A stretch of DNA of 64,000 bases. Origin: Lachnospiraceae bacterium. Lineage in GTDB: Bacteria > Bacillota > Clostridia > Lachnospirales > Lachnospiraceae. A program made the translations under genes and the position numbers. The stretch lies in NCBI GenBank assembly GCA_014239155.1, contig JAAZZQ010000040.1, positions 1 through 64,000 on the forward strand, in the 5' to 3' direction. The notes under the pieces are model-generated. The model was not told the DNA's origin and did no database searches. It saw only the letters and a program-made list of their open reading frames with translations. Of this stretch, positions 22,934-30,442 are shown piece by piece (within the stretch, counting starts at the first letter, position 1; the number at the start of each line of letters is the position of its first letter).

Positions 22934-25843
22934 TTACTGAACCACTACCTTCACCTTAGCGGACTTACCATTTAATGCCTTAATTGTAACTGTTGCTGTA
23001 CCGCGGTTCAGTGGTGTAATTTTACCAGTATCATCAACCTTAATAATTAGGGCTGACTTCTTATCTAATGAGTAAGTAACAGGATCTGTTATATATGATT
23101 TTGTGTCGCCTAAATCTTTGCCTAACAAACCATCTTCTCTACCTTGATATTTCTGTGCTGTAACTTTACCATTTGTACCAACCTCATTAACTTGTGTATC
23201 AAATTTTACAGAAAGTTGCGCACTGTTAATCTTACCTTCATCAAAAAGCTTCATAGTAACCTGTTTCTTATCCATATCTTTGACAAGTGTAGCTTCGCCT
23301 TCACCAGATCCTACCTTAGCATAAGGTGTTACAGTTTTGGTCTGTTCAGTTATATAGATATAGCCATATGCCACTACACCAAATTCTGAATAAGCACCTA
23401 CTTTAATAACGCTACCTGTTGTAAAATCACTAGGAACATTAATTGTAACGGACTTATCTTTGAAAGCTTTAATAAGACTATTAGTATCTACTTTGCTTCC
23501 ACCAGATGCACTAGCCTTATATTCCTTATCTGGATTGCTGTTATTATATGCTAATACCTTCCATTCAACTTTACCATATTCTGATTTCTTAGGTGCTTCT
23601 GCTATTGTAAAGGTAACTGTTTGTGCTTTTTTTGGATTAGGATTCTTTACAACAACTGGCTTTGCAAAAGCAATTGACTCTGCCTTTTTAACAGGTGTAA
23701 TATTGATTGTTTTTGTATTCTTTACAGCCTTTGGATTCTTATCCGCTCCTTGGTCTTGCAATGTTATATAAGATGCTTTAAATGTTGCTTTTACATTTTT
23801 GTTAAACCTAGCCCAAAGACTTGAAATGTTATTTCCATCAGGAACTTCTACACTGTAAGAGTCAATACCCTTTCCTGTAACTGCCCATGCAATAGTATCC
23901 ATTTGATTTGCTGATTCAGGGTCTACAGAAGTGGCATCAAAAATATACTGCAGACCAACATCAAACTGTTTTTTATTGTATGTCACTGCATAAGTCTCTT
24001 TACCTCTATTATTGAATGCGCTCATATGAAGAGTTTCATTGGTATCAAATCCTGGATGACCATCCTTCTGTGTAGTGGGTCTATACATGTCAATCTGAAC
24101 CTGCTCTACATCACTCTGCTTCAATGTAATCTCAAATGGCTTCTCAAGTCCCTTTTTCACAGTACTTTTATTTCCATACTTATAACTTGCCACAACATTT
24201 ACACTGATTGTTGCTGTGTCTTTATGATTATTCTTTTTATCCTTAATCGTTAGATCTACAAGCAGATTTGCTGGAGTAACTGTAGCATTTTCTTTCTTTC
24301 CGCTAATCTTTGCATTGGGATCTGTTTTATCTTTACCTTTATCATCTTTAATTTTGTTAATACTCCATGTAAGTTTTGTAGAACCTACAGGAAGCTCATT
24401 TCCATTCTTACCTTTAAGAACAGCCTTCAATGCTATTGGTTTACCTGTATATCCAGAAGTATCACCTTGAATCTCTACAGATTCTGGAGTTGCATACACA
24501 TTAACAGTATATACAGCACTTTTGCCACTTGTAGATTTCACAGTAACTTTAGCGGTTCCTACATCCAGAGCCGTAATTTTTGCTTTTGTACAATCTCCAT
24601 GAGATAATGTTTCTTCAATAGGTTCTACTTTTATTATTTTAGGTTTATTTGTTGACCAAACCAACTCATCAGTTGAAGTTGCAATAGTAGTTGACTTATC
24701 TTTATTGATAATTCCCGGATAGGATAACTCAATACTTGGTTCATCACCCTCATTAAAATCAAGTGTTTTTGTTTTATCCGCAGTATTAAGTTTATTCATC
24801 GAGTTAACCACATTTTGATTAACTAATTTGATTTCATTATCTTTAAGGGAGTAATCTTTATAATCCTCACTGATAACATCAATCTTTATTGTTCCGTCCA
24901 CTAATCCTTTAGTTATCTTAAGCGTTGATCCTGTTATAGTCGCTTTGATTTTTCTACTATCTGATACAGACGAAATAGAATATGTAAGTTTAATATCACT
25001 ATCACTTGCTCGTTGATGTGTACCATCTGTATATTCTAATATTGTAAATTTTCTAAGATCGTACTGACGTTTTCCCCATGTAAACTTATCAAATGTCTTG
25101 AAATTCTCAACATCTGATCCATCCCCTTTACCAAGAGTAGGGTTAAATATAATACCTTTTAAAGTCTTTTTTACGCTGACAGTAGCCTCTGCTACATAAT
25201 CGCCCGCTGTAGGACGATCGTTTTTCTCATTTAAAGACTTACCATCTGCTTCAATCCAAGCATATACTGTCGCTTCACCGGGAAATATTGATTCTACGCC
25301 TACACTTTTTCCACTTGTTGTAGATAATTTAACTGGATTTTCTGCATTCTCTGGAACTTTAACATACCACCGAATACTTTCTTCAATCTTTTTTCTTAGT
25401 GCATCTTTCTCATCTTCAGTAGCCCAGCTCATCTCGTTATCATCAGGTTCTTCCGGATCTTCTGGTTTTTGGTCTGGCTTAGGCATTTCAGACTCATCAA
25501 GAACAACTGTTGCTTCAAGCGCTTGCACCTCTCCTGTAGTCTCAAATTGCAAGTCAGTTGGATTTACTAACAAGGCATGAATAACAGGATATCCTGGTTC
25601 TATTGGCACCCACGGTATGCCTCCTGAATTTGTGTTTGTGTTTGTGTCTGTGTTTGTGTTTGTGTCTGTGTTTGTGTCTGTGTTCGAATTTGTGTTTGAG
25701 TTCGAGTTTTTACCATCTGCTCCGTCAACACTGTATGCCTTTTGAAGCACACTTTCTGACGCCGATGCCGTCATTGGTGTTGTGATAACCATGGCACCCA
25801 CCAATAAGTATGCCATAATCTTCTTAATAACACGATTTTTCAT
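22934..25843 (-). CDS. Large secreted protein with bacterial Ig-like domains
   Basis: The product is 969 residues. The ATG at 25843 is chosen; it has a GGAGG/AAAGG site and starts a typical signal peptide (MKNRVIKKIMAYLLVGAMVI, cleavage near ASA-SE). The longer ORF start lacks these. A linker of alternating Asn/Asp/Ser and Thr follows (about residues 46-75), coded by hexanucleotide repeats. Then come a Pro/Glu-rich stretch and several Ig-like modules of BIG_2 type, recognisable by endings such as GTAKVTVKSTSGKSAVYTVN and RGTATVTIKALNGKSAKVKV. No LPxTG, SLH or choline-binding anchor is visible, so attachment to the wall is unexplained. It is Lys-rich and Cys-free in the repeats. A promoter lies at 25974-26002 and a terminator follows the gene. 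Confidence 0.85.
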   Translation of the reverse strand: MKNRVIKKIMAYLLVGAMVITTPMTASASESVLQKAYSVDGADGKNSNSNTNSNTDTNTDTNTNTDTNTNTNSGGIPWVPIEPGYPVIHALLVNPTDLQFETTGEVQALEATVVLDESEMPKPDQKPEDPEEPDDNEMSWATEDEKDALRKKIEESIRWYVKVPENAENPVKLSTTSGKSVGVESIFPGEATVYAWIEADGKSLNEKNDRPTAGDYVAEATVSVKKTLKGIIFNPTLGKGDGSDVENFKTFDKFTWGKRQYDLRKFTILEYTDGTHQRASDSDIKLTYSISSVSDSRKIKATITGSTLKITKGLVDGTIKIDVISEDYKDYSLKDNEIKLVNQNVVNSMNKLNTADKTKTLDFNEGDEPSIELSYPGIINKDKSTTIATSTDELVWSTNKPKIIKVEPIEETLSHGDCTKAKITALDVGTAKVTVKSTSGKSAVYTVNVYATPESVEIQGDTSGYTGKPIALKAVLKGKNGNELPVGSTKLTWSINKIKDDKGKDKTDPNAKISGKKENATVTPANLLVDLTIKDKKNNHKDTATISVNVVASYKYGNKSTVKKGLEKPFEITLKQSDVEQVQIDMYRPTTQKDGHPGFDTNETLHMSAFNNRGKETYAVTYNKKQFDVGLQYIFDATSVDPESANQMDTIAWAVTGKGIDSYSVEVPDGNNISSLWARFNKNVKATFKASYITLQDQGADKNPKAVKNTKTINITPVKKAESIAFAKPVVVKNPNPKKAQTVTFTIAEAPKKSEYGKVEWKVLAYNNSNPDKEYKASASGGSKVDTNSLIKAFKDKSVTINVPSDFTTGSVIKVGAYSEFGVVAYGYIYITEQTKTVTPYAKVGSGEGEATLVKDMDKKQVTMKLFDEGKINSAQLSVKFDTQVNEVGTNGKVTAQKYQGREDGLLGKDLGDTKSYITDPVTYSLDKKSALIIKVDDTGKITPLNRGTATVTIKALNGKSAKVKVVVQ
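25629..25711. repeat. Hexanucleotide tandem repeat inside the surface-protein gene
   Basis: Units of TTTGTG and TCTGTG (plus strand) repeat about 13 times with drift at the edge. On the coding strand they encode Asn-Thr and Asp-Thr dipeptides. Because units are 6 bp, gain or loss changes linker length without shifting frame. Confidence 0.85.
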
Positions 25844-25973
25844 AGCACCTTTTTCCTCCATTATACTATTTAACCTTTCATAACTTCTCAGCGCTTTTAT
25901 GCATATATAGGAACACAAATACGTTCAAATTGCCTATGAAAACATATCGCTGCTGAACCATTATACTTTATAT

Positions 25974-26002
25974 ATCATATACCCAAATGAAAAGTCTCGC
26001 AA
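25974..26002 (-). promoter_or_regulatory. Promoter of the surface-protein gene
   Basis: TTGCGA (25997-26002) and TATGAT (25974-25979) are 17 bp apart, with an additional TATAAT about 15 bp downstream. The leader is about 125 nt. Confidence 0.6.
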
Positions 26003-26072
26003 GCTTTTTTTCTAAATATCTGCAAATTTAGTCAACTTGTACATCTTTACATTGATATTCGCTATACAAAAA

Positions 26073-28202
26073 TCAGTTTTCCTCAATATATTCCATATGT
26101 TGAAGCGGATGCAAACGTTTATCATACCATCGCCACCGCTCCGCTAATTTCTGATTTTTGTTAACTACTAGCGCATAACTTCCCTTTGTGTCTACGACCT
26201 CACATTTGTCCTTAATTATATCGTCATTAAGGAGTTTTTTATTTAGTATGAATAAGGCATCTTCATCAAAATCTACCTTTCCAAATTTTGTTAGATGTAA
26301 TTTCTCAGGGCCTATCATATACTGTAAAATCTCACCTTGCTTATAACTCAGCCAGTCATTAATAAAATAAATATTCTCTCCACCCGAAAGCCTTTTGGTC
26401 CACTCGGCAATCTGTGGTGCAGCACCAGACTGCTTTTGATTTCTAACCACCACATAATGATCAACAATTTCTGTATAGATATGATTCCATACACCTACAG
26501 GAAGCATAAGTGCAATCACTAGCCGTAATGTTACCAGCCGGCTTGCCTTGTTTCCTGATGATCCTATTCGTGATATTAGCACAAATCCCGCTGCAAATGG
26601 CACTACATATCTTGCCACCTCCTTTATCTTACCCGTAGGCGATTCATAATTCCAAAATATTCTACCAAATACCACAGCATGAATCAATTCATACTCGGTG
26701 CGCTGCAACTGATCATATGCATACTGACAGTATGCTCCCGCCGCCAAGTAAGCTCCAAGATAGACGAACCAGAACCAAATCCAATGTCTGTCTGCCATCA
26801 TTCGATCGACACTGTAAACTAATACAAATCCGATAAGATACTCTATATATCTACCGTTAATTAAGTCATCTACTTTATAGAACCCTTCTTTATAAAGAGC
26901 ATTTATCATAAAAGCACTTGCAAACGACAAGAACATTCCTAATAGAAATATATGTGCCTCAAAATCAGTACAAATCCTTGTGCTGATATCATGCTCTTTT
27001 CCTCTTATTGCTTTAACAATTCTTCTGCAGCCATCCACAACCAAAAAAATTGCATTCAAAAACAAATCCCTCAGTCCCCAGCAAATGACAAGTCCTGTAG
27101 CCGCAGCAAGATAATACCATTTTCCTACGACGCTTGTTCCAAGGCGAATCAGCCCATATTTCGTAAACACCTTCTTTAACATGCCGATCTGCCCTGACAG
27201 TTCGTTAATCGCAAGAATTGATTCTCTCCCGCCTCCAGGTGTCTCCACTAGATTCACCCCCATCGACACTGCCCCACAAGCTATAACCACAGCTGATACT
27301 AACAGCGCCAATCCCAACTTGACTTTCCCCTTATCAAGAATATATAGCCAGAAGAGGACCGCAACAATCACAGCGAAAATTGCAAACATTGATTTTGTTA
27401 GAATTATGGAAAGAATTCCTCCCATATCATCTAGTGTTTTTCCCAGATAATTTACATTCCGAACATAAGACTTTACTATACTATGAAGCATATACAAAAT
27501 ATATACACTCCCTAGAAATGCTGTTGTCTGCCGCAAACCATTTCTTTTTAATAATCTTAAGACAATTATTATCAATATCGCGGTGAGAACAAGTCCTAAC
27601 GTTCTTTGATGCACTGTATACATATAGATTACTATAGCTGACAGTCCAATATGATTTGCCATGCTCGGTTTATCTATAACCCGCATCATTGTATAGGCAA
27701 AAATCCAAAAAAGAAACGATAATGTACACTCTGTCAATGTAATATGTGTGTAGAGCATACTAGATGGATAAATAGCTGCTACAAAGCAAACCACTGGAAT
27801 CATAATCCAGTTTAAATGTTTCATATAGCGTTCTGCGATCTTAACAGACAGAAAATAACCCGCAACCCCAAAAATAATATTGAAGACTACAGCTACCTTA
27901 TACAAATCAGTCCAACCATATCCACAAAATGCAGCCACTTTCTGTATAAGACAAAGTATTAGACTGTATCCATAAGAATAATAATTAATCCTTCCTGTCA
28001 AATCAGTCCAATCTTTCCCCATAAACAGCATACTGTTAGACCAATATCCAAACTCGTCGTCAAGAATAATGGGCATTGTCAACTCTCCAAGTCTATACAC
28101 TCCCATCCAAACAAGCACGGCTGCAAATATATACTTTAATATTTTTTCTTTTCTAAATAATCCAAATAATGTCTCCCTGATTTTTTGCTTACTTACTATC
28201 AT
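26073..28202 (-). CDS. Multi-spanning membrane protein, probable GT-C glycosyltransferase
   Basis: The product is 709 residues with about 12-13 hydrophobic helices and a C-terminal exterior domain of about 100 residues. Helix 1 is followed by an acidic loop (ELTMPIILDDEFGYWSNSML), placed as in GT-C enzymes where an Asp/Glu in the first exterior loop is catalytic. These enzymes transfer sugars from polyprenyl-phosphate to acceptors outside the membrane. The gene follows a polyprenyl-phosphate-hexose-synthase-like GT2 gene by 2 nt, so donor synthesis and use are probably coupled. The acceptor is unknown. The neighbouring secreted protein with a Thr/Ser-rich linker is one candidate. Confidence 0.7.
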   Translation of the reverse strand: MIVSKQKIRETLFGLFRKEKILKYIFAAVLVWMGVYRLGELTMPIILDDEFGYWSNSMLFMGKDWTDLTGRINYYSYGYSLILCLIQKVAAFCGYGWTDLYKVAVVFNIIFGVAGYFLSVKIAERYMKHLNWIMIPVVCFVAAIYPSSMLYTHITLTECTLSFLFWIFAYTMMRVIDKPSMANHIGLSAIVIYMYTVHQRTLGLVLTAILIIIVLRLLKRNGLRQTTAFLGSVYILYMLHSIVKSYVRNVNYLGKTLDDMGGILSIILTKSMFAIFAVIVAVLFWLYILDKGKVKLGLALLVSAVVIACGAVSMGVNLVETPGGGRESILAINELSGQIGMLKKVFTKYGLIRLGTSVVGKWYYLAAATGLVICWGLRDLFLNAIFLVVDGCRRIVKAIRGKEHDISTRICTDFEAHIFLLGMFLSFASAFMINALYKEGFYKVDDLINGRYIEYLIGFVLVYSVDRMMADRHWIWFWFVYLGAYLAAGAYCQYAYDQLQRTEYELIHAVVFGRIFWNYESPTGKIKEVARYVVPFAAGFVLISRIGSSGNKASRLVTLRLVIALMLPVGVWNHIYTEIVDHYVVVRNQKQSGAAPQIAEWTKRLSGGENIYFINDWLSYKQGEILQYMIGPEKLHLTKFGKVDFDEDALFILNKKLLNDDIIKDKCEVVDTKGSYALVVNKNQKLAERWRWYDKRLHPLQHMEYIEEN

Positions 28203-28204
28203 TG

Positions 28205-29182
28205 CTACTTGTCATCTTTCTTTTTCTCGCCCTCTGGGTCTAGCAATCCCAGCTCAAGCTTTTTTACACGGAATTGTATATCCTCAAGCAGTTTGCGGTT
28301 GGCTGATATAATGTCTGCCTGCATACCTGTCACAAGCGTCTGGAATCCAATGATAATCATCATAGCAGCAAGGATCAAAGATTGTGTATGTCCCGAACCG
28401 TTTCCTGTAAAGAAAAAATACAGAAATCGAATCCCTATCACTGTGCCAAACAGTATAAATAAACTGCTGATTAGCGTAAAGATTTTCATCGGCTTGTACA
28501 TTAGGACCGCACGCAATATCGTCAGTACAGATTTCTTGATATAACTCCCCGTGGAATTCATTAACCTGGATTTGCGCAGCTCAGGATTTGTGTGTACTGG
28601 AACTGAGGTAATTGCCATTTTATTCCTGCCTGCCTGCACAATTGTCTCTAATGTGTAAGTATACTCATTATGTACGTTCACCCGCATCGCAGCTTTTCTG
28701 CTATAGGCTCTAAAACCGCTTGGTGCATCTGGTATGCTTGTCTTCGATGCCGCGCGCACTACCCAACTTCCAAAACGCTGCAGCCGTTTTTTGAGCCAAG
28801 AAAATTCTTCAATCTCATCAATTGGTCGCTCTCCAATAACAATGTCTGCCTTTCTTTTTAGAATTGGCTGTATTAATTTCTCAATGTCTGCACCACAGTA
28901 CTGGTTATCTGCATCTGTATTTACGATAATATCCGCACCGTGCCGCAGAGCAAGATCAATACCGGCAAGAAATCCCCTTGCCAATCCCAAATTTCTTTTG
29001 AAATGCACAACATAGTGCACCCCCCAGTCTAGGGCAATACGTTCCGTATCATCATCACTCCCGTCATTTATAATCAGGTACTCTATCTCATCAATGCCGT
29101 CAATATGGCGTGGTAGGTCATTTAACGCTATCTCTAGTGTCTCTGCCTCATTGTAACAGGGGATTTGTATGATCAGTTTCAT
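28205..29182 (-). CDS. GT2 glycosyltransferase, polyprenyl-phosphate hexose synthase type
   Basis: The product is 325 residues from the ATG at 29182, which sits behind GGGAGGAGAAGG; the longer ORF start is not supported. The GT-A domain shows IIQIPCYNEAETLEIALNDL, the donor motif YLIINDGSDDDTE and the metal D-x-D in IIVNTDADNQY. Two helices near the C-terminus (about 235-300) anchor it in the membrane, and a charged tail follows. This layout fits DPM1/GtrB-like enzymes that load a hexose onto polyprenyl phosphate on the cytoplasmic face. It forms an operon with the GT-C-like gene downstream. Confidence 0.88.
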   Translation of the reverse strand: MKLIIQIPCYNEAETLEIALNDLPRHIDGIDEIEYLIINDGSDDDTERIALDWGVHYVVHFKRNLGLARGFLAGIDLALRHGADIIVNTDADNQYCGADIEKLIQPILKRKADIVIGERPIDEIEEFSWLKKRLQRFGSWVVRAASKTSIPDAPSGFRAYSRKAAMRVNVHNEYTYTLETIVQAGRNKMAITSVPVHTNPELRKSRLMNSTGSYIKKSVLTILRAVLMYKPMKIFTLISSLFILFGTVIGIRFLYFFFTGNGSGHTQSLILAAMMIIIGFQTLVTGMQADIISANRKLLEDIQFRVKKLELGLLDPEGEKKKDDK

Positions 29183-29370
29183 CCTTCTCCTCCCAGTGTC
29201 TTTCGTCCACCTGCATTTCTGTGCTGCTTGCAAAACAGTATCTGTGTGCTCAGGTTACTGTCGCAGCTCTCATTATATCAAACTTTTTTATTTTGTACAT
29301 GCTATTTCTTTAATATACATAAATTACCACGATTATGCAACCCTTTCTTTTGCAAAACTTAGACATTACA

Positions 29371-29425
29371 TAACAGTTCAGCCTAGAACTTTACATTTAC
29401 TGCAAAATTTTAGGCTGAACTGGTA
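29371..29425 (-). repeat. Family B MITE-like repeat, copy 3 (minimal form)
   Basis: TAACAGTTCAGCCTA and TAGGCTGAACTGGTA face each other as 15-bp near-perfect inverted repeats. The 25-bp core reads TTTGCAGTAAATGTAAAG on the minus strand, as in the right end of the longer copies. It looks like an internally deleted derivative. Confidence 0.7.
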
Positions 29426-29469
29426 TGATATTACATTTTCTTTGTCAATTCAGAAATCTGCTTATCTCG

Positions 29470-29759
29470 ACAAATTCTGAACGTAACTGCTTAAACGCCT
29501 CAGTTCTTAATATTCGCACGGCTTAGTGCCGAATTTACTCCATAATGTTCCTGCTGGAAATAATCCGGCCCTTTAATTGCTTTCTGCTGTGCGCTGATAT
29601 GAAACAGGAAGTTTTGAACACGCAAATATTGTAGAAAACACTGTTTCCAAAAGAACTTTCTCTCTCTTGATATTTCTTTGGCAAATGATATATTTGATAA
29701 AGGATATCATACGAAAATACGTTTTCTTCCTCCTGATCCTTTTCCCTCATTAGAGTCAA
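29470..29759 (-). pseudogene. Possible remnant of a BTAD-type regulator
   Basis: A 74-codon frame (29535-29759) begins MTLMREKDQEEENVFSYDIL, continues YQIYHLPKKYQERESS and ends LKGRIISSRNIME. This vaguely recalls the domain after the response-regulator or BTAD part of Lachnospiraceae regulators. A further piece (EAFKQLRSEFVEISRFLN) follows after a stop. There is no ribosome binding site or complete domain. I cannot exclude chance. Confidence 0.25.
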
Positions 29760-30046
29760 TTTAGTGCTTTTCTATCCCCCAGCCCTTATCCGAAACATCA
29801 ACAATAATCTACGCCAGTTATTTTCCTACAACTTCTTAATTAATACAAAACTTAAAGTTTGTTAGCGCAAACGTTATTATTCACGCCCACCAGTTTTTAG
29901 CAAAATTTTAAGTCGTGCTGACATAAACAGTTCTGCACGCAAAATACTAGAAAACAAACATTTGGGCACATACTTTTTACTACTTTTGCAGAGTCATAAA
30001 AAATAATAATACAAATAACAACATTTTTTCTGGTCAATTCTGTCCC
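29760..30046. other. Gene-free AT-rich stretch before the peptide gene
   Basis: I see no ORF, RNA gene or convincing repeat here. It contains a short inverted repeat around AACGTT (GTTAGCGCAAACGTTATTAT region) of no clear meaning. Confidence 0.3.
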
Positions 30047-30075
30047 TTGAAAACAACATTAAATTTGGTTATATT
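30047..30075 (+). promoter_or_regulatory. Promoter of the small peptide gene
   Basis: TTGAAA (30047-30052) and TATATT (30070-30075) are spaced exactly 17 bp. The leader is about 75 nt and contains the palindrome at 30102-30124. Confidence 0.65.
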
Positions 30076-30101
30076 TAATTATAGTAATAGTCTAGGCTAC
30101 T

Positions 30102-30124
30102 GACTACGCATTTTATACGTAGTC
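30102..30124 (+). promoter_or_regulatory. Palindrome in the leader of the peptide gene
   Basis: GACTACG and CGTAGTC form a perfect 7-bp inverted repeat with a 9-bp centre, about 20 nt downstream of the predicted transcription start. It could be an operator of the neighbouring regulator or an RNA hairpin; the sequence alone does not decide. Confidence 0.45.
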
Positions 30125-30157
30125 TTATCTTGTATGTAAAAAATGGAGGTTTTTCAA

Positions 30158-30325
30158 ATGAAACGTTTTAATTTTGGAAAGTTGTTGTTAACACTGGCTT
30201 TTGTGATTTTAATTCAAAATGGTACTGTCATAGTGTATAATGCGGCGGGGACAGAAGATTATACGGACAAAGGAAACATTTCAACCTTAAGTGATAAGCC
30301 TTATTTAGAAGACGACTATTCATAA
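30158..30325 (+). CDS. Small exported peptide precursor, candidate signalling peptide
   Basis: The product is 55 residues. The ATG at 30158 is chosen because GGAGG lies 8 nt upstream. A basic start (MKRFNFGK) leads into a hydrophobic stretch (LLLTLAFVILIQNGTVIVYN) with a possible signal-peptidase site at NAA-G near residue 30. The remaining 25 residues, acidic and Asp/Tyr/Ser-rich (TEDYTDKGNISTLSDKPYLE then DDYS), would be released or trimmed. The shape matches the precursors of Phr/PapR/NprX-type peptides sensed by TPR regulators. The gene converges on such a regulator 118 nt away. No lantibiotic-type enzymes are nearby. The role is inferred from architecture and neighbour. Confidence 0.65.
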   Translation: MKRFNFGKLLLTLAFVILIQNGTVIVYNAAGTEDYTDKGNISTLSDKPYLEDDYS

Positions 30326-30380
30326 AAGATACTGTCAAATGTCTTCTAAAGTAATATGAAATATATCAAGCTATTACTTT
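30304..30380. terminator. Overlapping hairpins between peptide gene and regulator
   Basis: TTTAGAAGAC (30304-30313) and GTCTTCTAAA (30341-30350) are perfectly complementary and enclose the peptide stop codon. AAAGTAATA (30348-30356) and TATTACTTT (30372-30380) form a second stem. The two share bases 30348-30350 and compete. The second works as a weak terminator in either direction. Confidence 0.5.
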
Positions 30381-30442
30381 CCTGCATTGATTCAGTAACT
30401 TTTTTCTACAAAACGAGACAAATCCGGGCTGACATACATAAA

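Noticed and set aside
25603-25785. Repetitive plus-strand ORF and tandem repeat as a possible CRISPR array
   Set aside because: The unit is 6 bp with no spacers, and it is the reverse strand of the Asn/Thr linker of the surface protein.
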